33,846 nt of DNA from assembly GCA_002288455.1 (NCBI GenBank), contig NEUS01000037.1, positions 1 through 33,846 on the forward strand. Direction: 5' to 3'. Position 1 is the stretch's first letter. Each line of letters starts with the position of its first letter. The position numbers and the translations under genes are program-made. Source of the DNA: Opitutia bacterium Tous-C1TDCM (GTDB taxonomy: Bacteria; Verrucomicrobiota; Verrucomicrobiia; Opitutales; Opitutaceae). Below are positions 1 through 7,876 of the stretch, piece by piece. The notes under the pieces were generated by a model that made no database searches, was not told where the DNA came from, and saw only the letters and a list, made by a program, of their open reading frames with translations.

Positions 1-68
1 GCCTTGAACGCCTCGTCATAGGGCCGGGGCTTCGCCCCGGCTTCCTTCTGCTGCTGCTGCTTTGTCAT
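1..68 (-). CDS. N-terminal fragment of an unidentified protein
   Basis: An ATG at 66-68 on the minus strand opens a frame that runs off the left edge. Only 22 complete residues are visible, beginning MTKQQQQKEAGAKPRPYDEA. The start has a CAG run (poly-Gln). A perfect 8-bp hairpin (GCCGGGGC, TTC loop, 23-41) lies within codons 10-16. The PYDEAFK stretch recalls the beginnings of Rpn-type nucleases and of some transposases, but far too little is present to assign a family. It is in the same direction as the transporter that ends at 159. Confidence 0.4.
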   Translation of the reverse strand, partial: MTKQQQQKEAGAKPRPYDEAFK

Positions 69-133
69 CGTTGAGTCCTTTGTTTGGCCTCAACCCGTGT
101 CCGTCAAATCGGGGCAAGCTCAGATTGTGCCCG

Positions 134-166
134 ACTTTCAACTTTCAGCTTTCAACCTTCAACTCC
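134..166. repeat. Heptanucleotide array A (ACTTTCA-type)
   Basis: Four consecutive 7-base units, ACTTTCA, ACTTTCA, GCTTTCA and ACCTTCA (134-161), are followed by a partial ACTCC. The period is exactly 7. Read on the minus strand the word is TGAAAGT, and the TGA stop codon of the symporter gene (159-161) is part of the first unit of the array. The rest of the gap up to the next minus-strand start at 68 shows no other feature. Confidence 0.75.
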
Positions 167-1058
167 CGGCGGCAGGCGGCGCCGGTTCCGGCCGCTGGCG
201 ATGCAGCTGCCACGAGTTCCACAGGTTGTGCCAGATGACGTAGCAGGTCGGGCCGAGGGCGACGACCGGCCCGGCGTAGAGCAGTGCCAGATAGATGGTG
301 AACGTCGTGTTTTTCTGTCCCAGCGCCTGGCTTGCCTCGCGCGCGAATTCCCGGCCGCCGATCAGCCGGCCGACGCTGAAGTTCACGATGCAGACCACGA
401 GCGACGAGCCGGCGATCTGCAGCAGCAGCACGAGCGGGGTGTCGGCGTGGCCGCGCAGGAAGTAGGAGGCGTTGGCGGTGATGAGAAACATCGACGTCAC
501 CCACATGCCGAAGGACAGGTTGCGGAGTTTCGGCGGCCAGGCCGCCGCCCCCGGATAGACGAGCCGCAGCAGCCACGCCGCGCCCATCGGCACGAAGACG
601 ACGAGCCCGACGCTCCCGAACACCTGCGCGAAGGCCTCGGGGGTCGCGCGGCCGAGCACGATCGGCAGAATCAACGGGAGCAACGCGGCGACGCCGACGT
701 TGGTCAGCACGAAGGCGGCCACGACGTAATCCACCCGCCCGCGCAGAAAACTGATGATCACCGGGGCCGCGATCGCCGTCGGCGTAATGCCGCAGAAGAA
801 AGCAGCGAGCGCGATTTCCCGGCCGCCGACGAGCCAGCCGCCGCCCCAGGCCGCGAAGCCGAGCGCGAGATTGGTCGCGAAGAGCACGAGGTGTCTCCGC
901 GTCACGGCCGACCGCGAAAACCGGGTTTGCAGAAACACGATGAAGAGCATCGCCATCACCAGCCAACGGATGGCCCACGCGAGGCTGTGCGCCTGCGGCA
1001 CCAGCGCGCCGAGCACGATGGCGGAGAGAATGGCGGCGGTGCGGCTGAATCCGTTCAC
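159..1058 (-). CDS. Bile acid:sodium symporter (BASS) family transporter
   Basis: This 299-residue protein is almost entirely hydrophobic helices, about nine or ten. It matches the BASS/SBF fold of Na+-coupled organic anion transporters in length and in the GITPTAIAAPVI segment (around residue 100), which resembles the conserved helix-break region binding Na+ and substrate. The substrate cannot be read from sequence, and it is not clearly an arsenite (Acr3) transporter. The frame stays open upstream of 1058, but the first hydrophobic helix begins directly after the GTG at 1056-1058 and the upstream residues are charged and low-complexity, so GTG is chosen. The stop codon lies in heptad array A. 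It diverges from the secreted protein gene at 1188. Confidence 0.85.
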   Translation of the reverse strand: MNGFSRTAAILSAIVLGALVPQAHSLAWAIRWLVMAMLFIVFLQTRFSRSAVTRRHLVLFATNLALGFAAWGGGWLVGGREIALAAFFCGITPTAIAAPVIISFLRGRVDYVVAAFVLTNVGVAALLPLILPIVLGRATPEAFAQVFGSVGLVVFVPMGAAWLLRLVYPGAAAWPPKLRNLSFGMWVTSMFLITANASYFLRGHADTPLVLLLQIAGSSLVVCIVNFSVGRLIGGREFAREASQALGQKNTTFTIYLALLYAGPVVALGPTCYVIWHNLWNSWQLHRQRPEPAPPAAGS

Positions 1059-1187
1059 GGCAGGGAAGGCGCGACGACAACGCCCGCCGGCCGGCGACGC
1101 AACCGCGCAGCGCGGACCTTGACCGGGCCCGCGGCCCGCGCGAACTTGCCGCTTCCCCGGTCGTGCGTCGCGCGGCCGGTCGCCGCC

Positions 1188-2387
1188 ATGGACTTCCCCT
1201 CTTTCCTTCTTCGCCGCGGGGCCGGTTTCTGCCGAATCCGGTCGTGGCGGGCTGCGGTCTGGTGGGGCGTGGCGACGCTGCTGTTGACCCAAGCCGGGCG
1301 CGCGCAGCCGTTCACCGTGACGTGGACGATCGGGGCCGATTCGGCCGTCGTCGAAGTGGACGGCATCTGGAAAAACTCGATCGACGACCTCGTCCGCACC
1401 GAGTGGCCGCCGGAACTTTGGGCGCAGCTGTTCGTGGTGTTTGCGGAAGGGGAATTGGATCCGGGGGCGCCGGGTTTTGGCGCCGCCTTCGTGCCGGGCA
1501 CATGGCGCGTGGAAGGGCGGAAGGTGCGGTTCGAGACCTTGGCGCCGCTGCAACCCGGCGTGCCGTACCGCGCCGAGTTTCGGCCTTGGCGTTTGCCGGG
1601 CAACGGCCTGATCCCGAATTTCGGCGGCGGCGGCGGGGCGTCCGGACGCATGCCGGTGTACTCGTTCTACGAAGTCCCGGCGAAGCGGAACGAGGGCGCC
1701 GCGCTTACGCAGATTTTTCCCTCCGCGGCTTTGCTGCCCGCCAATCTCCGCGCGCTCGAGCTGCATTTCTCCGCCCCGATGCGGCGCGGGGCCGCCGGTC
1801 ACGTCCGCCTGCGCAGTGCGGGCGGCGCCGAACTCGCGCTCGGGCTCGGGCCGGCCGAAACGGAGCAATGGAACTCCACCATGACGCAGGTCTCGCTGCC
1901 GCTGCCGTCGGGCGCGGCCCGATTCAAGGTGGGCGAAACGTACACGTTGGAAGTGTTGCCGTCGTGGTTGGATGCGGGCGGGCGGCCCGTGCGCGCGGCG
2001 GTGCAGAAGCGCTTCCGGGTCGGGCCGCCGGACCGCGTGCCTTCGGATCCCGAGGCTTGGGAACTGCGGCCGCCGCCGCCCGGTTCATACCTGCCGCTCG
2101 AAATCGTTTTCGACGAACCGCTCGATCGCGAGCCGGCCACGCGGCTGATCCGCCTCCGGCGCGGCGGCGAGATCGTGTCGGGCGACAGTTCCGTCGGCGG
2201 CGAGGAGCGCCGCTGGCGCTTCATGCCCGTGCAACCTTGGGCGGCCGGCGACTACGAGATTGTGGTCGCCCCGGCGCTCGCGGATCTGGCGGGCAATCCG
2301 CTCGGCGGCGGGCCGGCGGCCGGCGCCGACAAAGCCGGCCGCGCCGCCGCCCCCGGGCAGATCGTGCTGCCGTTTGCGCTACGCTGA
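1188..2387 (+). CDS. Secreted protein with Ig-like (SbsA/Big_5) domains
   Basis: The predicted 399-residue protein has an arginine-containing N-region, a hydrophobic stretch (about residues 20-36) and a likely signal peptidase site at GRA/QP. The mature part contains at least two copies of the bacterial Ig-like SbsA/Big_5 pattern. In this pattern an opening like LRALELHFSAPM or LPLEIVFDEPLD leads to a closing segment of the type YTLEVLPSWLDAGGRPV or YEIVVAPALADLAGNPL. Such domains are structural modules of exported and surface proteins, and no catalytic motif is seen. The frame is open far upstream, but the upstream part is antisense to the symporter. The ATG at 1188 just precedes the signal peptide, with no Shine-Dalgarno sequence. 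Confidence 0.75.
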   Translation: MDFPSFLLRRGAGFCRIRSWRAAVWWGVATLLLTQAGRAQPFTVTWTIGADSAVVEVDGIWKNSIDDLVRTEWPPELWAQLFVVFAEGELDPGAPGFGAAFVPGTWRVEGRKVRFETLAPLQPGVPYRAEFRPWRLPGNGLIPNFGGGGGASGRMPVYSFYEVPAKRNEGAALTQIFPSAALLPANLRALELHFSAPMRRGAAGHVRLRSAGGAELALGLGPAETEQWNSTMTQVSLPLPSGAARFKVGETYTLEVLPSWLDAGGRPVRAAVQKRFRVGPPDRVPSDPEAWELRPPPPGSYLPLEIVFDEPLDREPATRLIRLRRGGEIVSGDSSVGGEERRWRFMPVQPWAAGDYEIVVAPALADLAGNPLGGGPAAGADKAGRAAAPGQIVLPFALR

Positions 2388-2453
2388 TTCCGCCGGTGGG
2401 TGGCAGTCGGAGGGTTGCCAGATCGCACCGCCATGCCCGCGCCCGCCCACAAC

Positions 2454-2520
2454 CCAAAACTCAAAACCCAAAACCCGCGCCCGGCGACAACTCCGAACTC
2501 CAAACTCCATATTCCAAACC
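2454..2520. repeat. Heptanucleotide array B (CCAAAAC then GAACTCC words)
   Basis: Two arrays are separated by 13 bases. The first, 2454-2474, is CCAAAAC, TCAAAAC, CCAAAAC. The second, 2488-2515, is CAACTCC, GAACTCC, AAACTCC, ATATTCC, with a trailing AAACC. Both have an exact period of 7. The same order of words (CCAAAAC then CAACTCC/GAACTCC) occurs at 7771-7854. The array lies in a 489-base gap (2388-2876) between two plus-strand genes. Apart from the hairpins at 2758-2829 nothing else in that gap was recognised. Confidence 0.75.
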
Positions 2521-2757
2521 GCGCGCGCCCCCGTGCGCCCCCGTTCAACCGGGCCCGAGTCCGTTTATCCAAACTTGTCTGTAACTTTGCCCGGCGTGGC
2601 GTGTTTTTGTGCCATGTCCGCAGCCGTACCGTGCCGTTTTTCGACCGCCACCCTGCCGCGTTTCGACGCGGGCCGGGCGGACTTGGTAGCAAATTCGTTC
2701 CCGGCGGCGGCCGCGGTCGTTTCCTTCCTGCCCGTTCGTAGTCATCAGTCGTGGGGT

Positions 2758-2829
2758 GTGGCCGGCTCGTTGTGGGGCCGGCCACTTCGCTTTGACGGGG
2801 AGGAACCAAGGGCCGCTTGCGTCGGCCCT
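2758..2829 (+). promoter_or_regulatory. Two tandem GC hairpins in the leader of the exporter operon
   Basis: Hairpin 1 has a 9-bp perfect stem, GTGGCCGGC (2758-2766) with GCCGGCCAC (2777-2785), and a 10-base loop. Hairpin 2 has a 7-bp perfect stem, AGGGCCG (2809-2815) with CGGCCCT (2823-2829). They lie 48 bases upstream of the adaptor ATG. Neither is followed by a T-run, so an ordinary intrinsic terminator is unlikely. A structured leader or a binding site for a regulator is possible. Function is inference. Confidence 0.4.
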
Positions 2830-2876
2830 GCCGATTTCATCCGATCACCGTTCCCGTTTCGACTTTCCTGATTTCC

Positions 2877-4232
2877 ATGAACGCTCCCGCTGCCAAATCC
2901 GCCGCCAAATCGTCCCGTACCGTGTGGTACGTGGTCGGCGGCCTCCTCGTTCTCGCCCTCCTCGGGGGCGGCGCCTACTTCAAGGCCAAGTCCGCGGACA
3001 AGAGCGTCGTCGTCACCGCCGAAAAAGCCGTCACCAAGACGATCACCCAATTGGTCAACGCCACCGGCAAGATCCAGCCCGAGGTCGAGGTGAAGATCGC
3101 CCCCGAAGTTTCCGGCGAGATCGTCGAATTGCCCCTGCGCGAAGGCGCCGTCGTGAAGAAGGGCGACCTGCTGGTGAAGATCAAACCGGACAACTACCGC
3201 TACCAGCTCGACCAGCGCGAGGCCGACCTCGCCGCCGCCCGCGCGTCCTCGATGCAGAGCAAGGCCCAGCTCGTGAAACTGCAGGAAGACCTCAAGCGCA
3301 CCTCGGAACTGTTTGCCAAAAAGCTCGTTTCCGATTCCGACCTCACGGCCGGCAAGACTTCCGTCGAGGCCGCCCAGGCCGGCTTCGAAAATTCCCTCGC
3401 CCAGATCCGCCGCCAGGAAGGCCTGCTCAGCCAGGCCAAGGATCAGCTCGAGAAGACGGTGATCTTCTCGCCCATGGACGGCACCGTCAGCTCCCGCACC
3501 TCCGAAGTCGGCGAGCGCGTCGCCGCCACCGGCCAATTCAACGCCGCCGAAGTCATGCGCGTCGCCGACCTCAGCCGCATGGAAGTCCGCGTCAACGTGA
3601 ACGAAAACGACGTCGTCAACGTCAAGGTCGGCGACAAGGCCCGCGTCAGCATCGACGCGTATCCGAACCGCAAATTCACCGGCGCCGTCCGCGAGATTGC
3701 CTCCGCCGCCAAAACCCAGGGCCTCAACACGCAGGAGGAAGTCACGAATTTCCAGGTGAAGATCAGCATCGCGGACAAGGACGTCGCCCTCCGCCCGGGC
3801 ATGAGCGCCAGCGTCGACATCGAGACCAAGACGGTCGAAGGCGTCGTCGCCGTGCCGATCCAGGCCGTCACCGTCCGCAGCCGCGAGGGCAGCAAGACGA
3901 TCGAGCAGCTCTCCCAGGACCGCGAGAAGAAGTCCAAGGAAAACCAGGGCGAAGGCGCCGCCGCCGCCGTCAACGAGAAGCAGCAGCGCGAGCGCGAGAA
4001 GGCCGACCGCGACGCCCTCCAGCGCGTCGTGTTTCTCAAGCAGGGCGAGACCGTGAAAATGGTCACGGTCGAGACGGGCATCAGCGACACCTCGCATCTC
4101 GAGATCAAGGCGGGACTCAAGGCCGGCGACGAAGTCGTCAGCGGTCCGTTCAGCGTCATTACCCGCACGCTCAAAGACGGCGCGAAAGTCCGCCTCGAAA
4201 AACCGAAAAAGAAAGACGAGGAGAAGAAGTAA
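2877..4232 (+). CDS. MacA/HlyD-type periplasmic adaptor of an ABC exporter
   Basis: This 451-residue membrane fusion protein should bridge an inner-membrane ABC permease to an outer-membrane channel. Residues 1-14 are cytoplasmic and a single membrane anchor spans about 15-34. The first half of the biotinyl-lipoyl domain ([20 protein letters not shown]) lies near residues 80-100, followed by an alpha-helical coiled-coil hairpin (about 110-190). The second lipoyl half begins [10 protein letters not shown] (near 200), with beta-barrel and membrane-proximal domains after it. A charged Lys/Glu/Gln-rich insertion (about 341-385) interrupts the last domain and is not typical of MacA. The ATG at 2877 is chosen because the anchor follows at once. 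It is one base from the ATPase gene. No TolC-like gene is in the window. Confidence 0.88.
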   Translation: MNAPAAKSAAKSSRTVWYVVGGLLVLALLGGGAYFKAKSADKSVVVTAEKAVTKTITQLVNATGKIQPEVEVKIAPEVSGEIVELPLREGAVVKKGDLLVKIKPDNYRYQLDQREADLAAARASSMQSKAQLVKLQEDLKRTSELFAKKLVSDSDLTAGKTSVEAAQAGFENSLAQIRRQEGLLSQAKDQLEKTVIFSPMDGTVSSRTSEVGERVAATGQFNAAEVMRVADLSRMEVRVNVNENDVVNVKVGDKARVSIDAYPNRKFTGAVREIASAAKTQGLNTQEEVTNFQVKISIADKDVALRPGMSASVDIETKTVEGVVAVPIQAVTVRSREGSKTIEQLSQDREKKSKENQGEGAAAAVNEKQQREREKADRDALQRVVFLKQGETVKMVTVETGISDTSHLEIKAGLKAGDEVVSGPFSVITRTLKDGAKVRLEKPKKKDEEKK

Positions 4233-4233
4233 C

Positions 4234-4971
4234 ATGACCCCGTCCCCTTCCGCCGCCGCGTTGGAAAACCGCCCCGTCCGGCCGCCCGGCGCGCTCGTCA
4301 TCGAGATCGAGGGCGTCACCAAGCTCTACAAGATGGGCGCCGAGACGATCCACGCCCTCCGCGGCGTCAACGTCCGGATCCACCGGAACGAATACCTCGC
4401 CATCATGGGACCTTCCGGTTCCGGCAAATCGACGCTGATGAACATGCTCGGCTGCCTCGATACGCCGACCGCCGGCCGCTACGAGTTCTCGGGCAAGAAC
4501 GTCGCCACCATGGTCGACGACGAACTCGCCGACATCCGCAACCGCGAGATCGGTTTCGTTTTCCAGACCTTCAATCTGCTCCCGCGCTCCGACGCGCTCC
4601 ACAACGTCGAGCTGCCGCTGATCTATGCCGGCGTGTCCAAATCCGAGCGGCTCGAACGCGCCCGGCTCGCCCTCGAAAACGTCGGCCTCGGCGACCGCCT
4701 CCACCACAAGCCCAACGAACTCTCCGGCGGCCAGCGCCAGCGTGTCGCCATCGCCCGCGCCCTCGTCACCCGTCCTTCCATCATCCTCGCCGACGAGCCC
4801 ACCGGAAATCTCGATTCCAAAACCGGCGTCGAGATCATGAACCTCTTCGAGCAGCTCTACGCCCAAGGCAACACCCTCATCGTCGTCACCCACGAGGAAG
4901 ACATCGCCCGCCACTCGCGCCGCATCGTCCGCCTCCGCGACGGCCTGATCGAAAGCGACGCCCGGGTGTAA
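4234..4971 (+). CDS. MacB/LolD-type ABC transporter ATPase
   Basis: This 245-residue soluble ATPase powers the exporter encoded around it. It shows Walker A GPSGSGKS (about 59-66), the Q-loop in [11 protein letters not shown], the signature [15 protein letters not shown] (about 163), Walker [13 protein letters not shown] (about 183-194) and the H-loop in VVTHEED (about 217). The LLPR and DEPTGNLD wording is typical of the MacB/LolD/FtsE family. The preceding stop ends at 4232 and this ATG starts at 4234, so translation is probably coupled. A purine-rich GAGGAGAAGAAG upstream is one of the few plausible Shine-Dalgarno sites in the window. In E. coli MacB the ATPase and permease are one protein; here they are separate genes. 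Confidence 0.93.
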   Translation: MTPSPSAAALENRPVRPPGALVIEIEGVTKLYKMGAETIHALRGVNVRIHRNEYLAIMGPSGSGKSTLMNMLGCLDTPTAGRYEFSGKNVATMVDDELADIRNREIGFVFQTFNLLPRSDALHNVELPLIYAGVSKSERLERARLALENVGLGDRLHHKPNELSGGQRQRVAIARALVTRPSIILADEPTGNLDSKTGVEIMNLFEQLYAQGNTLIVVTHEEDIARHSRRIVRLRDGLIESDARV

Positions 4972-4973
4972 GC

Positions 4974-5166
4974 GACCAAGGGACAACAGACCAAAGGACC
5001 CGAAAGGGACCAAAGGACTAAGGACAAAAGGACCAAAGGACTACGATCCGCCGAACCAAGACGACCTCCGCACTTTGGGCATCCGCGCTTTTTCCGCGGT
5101 CGTTTCGTCCCTTGGTCCCTTGTCCTTTGGTCCCTGCATCCGTCCTTTGGTCCCTTAGTCCTTTCC
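4974..5166. repeat. Inverted heptad/octad arrays C (GGACCAAA) with a 63-base core
   Basis: The left arm (4974-5041) is a series of 7-8 base units starting GAC: GACCAAGG, GACAACA, GACCAAAG, one longer unit, then GACCAAAG, GACTAAG, GACAAAAG, GACCAAAG. The right arm (5105-5166) carries the complement, including GTCCTTTGGTCCC twice (5122-5134 and 5142-5154), which is the exact complement of 5006-5018. Between them is a 63-base non-repetitive core (5042-5104). The element fills the gap between the ATPase and the first permease of one operon, so a transcript could fold it into a long imperfect stem-loop. The right arm forms the pyrimidine-rich leader of the permease gene. Confidence 0.8.
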
Positions 5167-5174
5167 CAGCCCCC

Positions 5175-6422
5175 ATGCGCCGGTTTTACATCGAGATCCT
5201 CGAATCCATCCGGATCGCGTTCGCCCAGATCCGGGCGAACAAGCTGCGCTCCGCCCTGACGGCCCTCGGCGTCATCATCGGCATCGTCGCCGTCACGCTC
5301 ATGGGCACCGCGATCAAGGGCATCGACGCCGGCGTCGACCGCAGCTTCTCCGGTTTCGGCGACGACATCCTCTACGTCACGAAATGGCCGTGGCGCGACG
5401 TCGACGATTGGTGGAATTTCCGCAACCGCCGCCCGATCCGCCACGACTACGCGCGCCAGATCAACGATTGGGTCGCCGCCAATCCCGACGGTCCGCTCAA
5501 GCTCGCCGTGCCCACCGCCAGCCGCGGCACCAACGTCTCCCGCGGCGAATACCGCGTGAACAACATCTGGACCCTCGGCACGTCCGCCGACTACGCGCGT
5601 ATCACCCGTTCCGATCTCAAGGAAGGCCGTTTCTTCTCCGACTTCGAAGCCCAGACCGGCCGCAACGTCGCCGTCGTCGGCTTCGATGTCGCCGATGCGC
5701 TGTTCCCCGGCGAAAACGCCGTCGGCCAGAACATCCGGATCCGCGACCAGATTTTCCAGATCGTCGGCGTCGCCGCCCGCCAGGGCAGTTTCCTCGGGCT
5801 CTTCAGCTGGGACTCGATGGTCGCCATGCCGCTCACGACGTTCCGCCGCTATTACCGCACGGGCGAGGACGGCGAGGTCCGCGTCCAGGTCGACACGACC
5901 CGCATGGCCGCCGCGCGCGACGAATTGCGCGGCCTCATGCGCCGCCTCCGCCAACTTACGCCGGAGCAACGCGACGATTTCGAACTCAACGAACAGGGCA
6001 CGATCCGCTCGCAGCTCGATCCGATCAAAAACGGCATCGCCCTCGCCGGCTTCTTCATCACCGGCCTCGCGCTCTTCGTCGGCGCCATCGGCATCATGAA
6101 CATCACCTATGTGAGCGTGAAGGAACGCACCAAGGAGATCGGCACCCGCAAGGCCCTCGGCGCCCGCCGCCGCACCATTCTCCTCCAGTTCCTCATCGAG
6201 GCCGTGGCGATCTGTTTCGTCGGCGGGCTGGCCGGTCTCGCCGTCGCCGCCGGACTCACCCAGATCGTCGCCGTGGTCGCGCCGTCCTTCCCGCTCGTGT
6301 TCTCCCTCGGCCTCGTCTCCGTCGGTCTTATCATCTCCGCGCTCACCGGCATCTTCAGCGGCTTCGCCCCCGCGTGGCAGGCGAGCAAACTCGACCCCGT
6401 CGTCGCGCTGCGTTACGAGTGA
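5175..6422 (+). CDS. MacB/FtsX-family ABC permease, first of two
   Basis: This 415-residue permease has the MacB layout. A helix near residues 25-45 (SALTALGVIIGIVAVTLMG) is followed by a large periplasmic MacB_PCD domain (about 50-270). The C-terminal FtsX domain has three helices (about 283-310, 335-365, 370-395). The conserved cytoplasmic loop VKERTKEIGTRKALGARRRT (about 315-334) couples to the ATPase, and the protein ends SKLDPVVALRYE, the usual family ending. It begins with MRRFYIEILESIRIAF; upstream codons fall within the repeat array and are rejected. It is 28 bases from the next permease. The pair probably forms a heterodimer, unlike homodimeric MacB. Confidence 0.9.
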   Translation: MRRFYIEILESIRIAFAQIRANKLRSALTALGVIIGIVAVTLMGTAIKGIDAGVDRSFSGFGDDILYVTKWPWRDVDDWWNFRNRRPIRHDYARQINDWVAANPDGPLKLAVPTASRGTNVSRGEYRVNNIWTLGTSADYARITRSDLKEGRFFSDFEAQTGRNVAVVGFDVADALFPGENAVGQNIRIRDQIFQIVGVAARQGSFLGLFSWDSMVAMPLTTFRRYYRTGEDGEVRVQVDTTRMAAARDELRGLMRRLRQLTPEQRDDFELNEQGTIRSQLDPIKNGIALAGFFITGLALFVGAIGIMNITYVSVKERTKEIGTRKALGARRRTILLQFLIEAVAICFVGGLAGLAVAAGLTQIVAVVAPSFPLVFSLGLVSVGLIISALTGIFSGFAPAWQASKLDPVVALRYE

Positions 6423-6450
6423 CGCAGCGCCGCCGTCCCGCCTTTTCCCG

Positions 6451-7677
6451 ATGCTCTTCAACGAAATCCTCCGGCTCGCGCTCTCGTCGCTCCTGGCGAA
6501 CAAATTGCGCTCCGGGCTGACGATGCTCGGCATCGCCGTCGGCGTGTTCTCCGTCATCGGCGTCATGACGGTCATCACCGGCCTGCGCGGCTCGATCGAG
6601 TCCGGCCTGAATGTGCTCGGCGCAAACAGTTTCCAGATCACCAAATTTCCCGCGATCAACTTCTCGGATCCGTCGACGCGTTTTCGCAATCGCCGCGACA
6701 TCACCTACGCCCAGGCCGACCGCTTCAAGGAAATGATGCGCGGTTCCGCCGAGGTCAGCCTCACGCTGCGCCGCGCCGGCCGCCGCGTCAGCTACCTCGA
6801 CCGCAAAACCAACCCCAACGTGCGCCTGATCGGCTCCGACGAGAATTTTCTCTCGAGCCGCAATTTCGAAATTTCCGCCGGCCGCAACATCCAGGCCGAC
6901 GACGTCGAGTTCGGCCGCGCCGTCGTGCTGATCGGCGCCGACATCGTGAACCGCCTTTTTCCCAACGAGGAAGCGCTCGGCCGCCTCGTCCGCATCGACG
7001 GCCAGAGCTACACCGTCATCGGCCTGCTCGCCTCCAAGGGCACGACGTTCGGCGAAAATCTCGATATCAACGCCGTCACCCCGATCACGCAGTACCTCGA
7101 GGTCTACGGCCGTTCCTTCCGTTCCCTCAGCATCAACGTGCAGGCGCGCGACCAGGAATCGCTGGCCGGCACGCAGGACCAGGCGATCGGTGCCATGCGG
7201 CTCGTCCGCAGTCTCGAACCCGAGTTTCCCAACGACTTCGAAGTCTTCTCCAACGAATCGCTCATCGAAGCCTTCAACAACATCGCCGGCGTCGTCGCCA
7301 TCGGCGCCTTCGTGATCAGTGCCATCGCGCTCCTCGCGTCCGGCGTCGGCGTCATGAACATCATGCTCGTGAGCGTCACGGAACGCACCAAGGAGATCGG
7401 CATCCGGAAAAGCATCGGCGCGAAAAAGAAAAACATCCTCATGCAGTTCCTGATCGAGGCCGTCGTGCTCTCGCTCGCGGGCGGCCTGGCCGGCGTCATC
7501 TGCGGCATCGTCGGCGGCAATATCGGCGCGATGGTGCTCAACGCCTCCGCGGTTTTCCCATGGGGCTGGACCATCGCCGGCCTGCTCGTGTGCTCCGCCA
7601 TCGGCATCGGCTTCGGCTTCTATCCCGCCTGGAAAGCCGCCTCCCTCGATCCCATCGAGGCACTGCGGTACGAGTGA
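6451..7677 (+). CDS. MacB/FtsX-family ABC permease, second of two
   Basis: This 408-residue paralogue of the preceding permease has the same plan. There is an N-terminal helix (SGLTMLGIAVGVFSVIGVMT, about 23-42), a periplasmic MacB_PCD domain (about 45-275) and three C-terminal helices. The coupling loop is VTERTKEIGIRKSIGAKKKN and the ending is ASLDPIEALRYE. The two permeases differ clearly in their periplasmic domains, so the duplication is not recent, which fits a heteromeric exporter. It is the last gene of the adaptor-ATPase-permease-permease operon and faces the kinase gene across the complex repeat region 7688-7854. The exported substrate is unknown; peptides, lipids or drugs are all possible for this family. 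Confidence 0.9.
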   Translation: MLFNEILRLALSSLLANKLRSGLTMLGIAVGVFSVIGVMTVITGLRGSIESGLNVLGANSFQITKFPAINFSDPSTRFRNRRDITYAQADRFKEMMRGSAEVSLTLRRAGRRVSYLDRKTNPNVRLIGSDENFLSSRNFEISAGRNIQADDVEFGRAVVLIGADIVNRLFPNEEALGRLVRIDGQSYTVIGLLASKGTTFGENLDINAVTPITQYLEVYGRSFRSLSINVQARDQESLAGTQDQAIGAMRLVRSLEPEFPNDFEVFSNESLIEAFNNIAGVVAIGAFVISAIALLASGVGVMNIMLVSVTERTKEIGIRKSIGAKKKNILMQFLIEAVVLSLAGGLAGVICGIVGGNIGAMVLNASAVFPWGWTIAGLLVCSAIGIGFGFYPAWKAASLDPIEALRYE

Positions 7678-7687
7678 GGTATAAGAC

Positions 7688-7854
7688 CGGAAACCGGAAT
7701 TCGGAAACCGGAGCCGGGGGAGCAATTGCGGATCGCGGATTGCGGGTTGCGGATTGATCCGGCCGCAACCCCAAACCCAAAAACCAAAACTCAAAACCCG
7801 GAGCGCGGTTCTTCGCCTCCGCAACTCCGAACCCCGAACTTCGAACTCCGAACC
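7688..7854. repeat. Composite heptad region D: four different 7-base words in series
   Basis: Four arrays follow each other. D1 (7688-7715) is CGGAAAC, CGGAATT, CGGAAAC, CGGAGCC. D2 (7725-7759) is ATTGCGG, ATCGCGG, ATTGCGG, GTTGCGG, ATTGATC. D3 (about 7771-7799) consists of CCAAAC/CCAAAAC/TCAAAAC-type units spaced 6-7 bases. D4 (7822-7854) is CAACTCC, GAACCCC, GAACTTC, GAACTCC and a partial GAACC. D1, D2 and D4 keep an exact period of 7. The region fills the convergent gap between the exporter operon and the kinase gene. Confidence 0.8.
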
Positions 7855-7876
7855 GCCGCGGCTTTAGCCGCGGCGG
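7853..7876 (-). terminator. GC hairpin over the kinase stop codon
   Basis: A perfect 10-bp inverted repeat, CCGCCGCGGC (7853-7862) and GCCGCGGCGG (7867-7876), encloses the loop TTTA, which holds the TAA stop codon of the kinase gene. On the minus strand it is followed directly by the TTCGGAG-type heptads of D4, not by a T-run. A terminator or 3'-end stabilising role is inferred from position between convergent genes. Confidence 0.45.

Noticed and set aside
84-1187. N-terminal extension of the Ig-like secreted protein
   Set aside because: It is antisense to the symporter and low in complexity, and the signal peptide begins just after the ATG at 1188.
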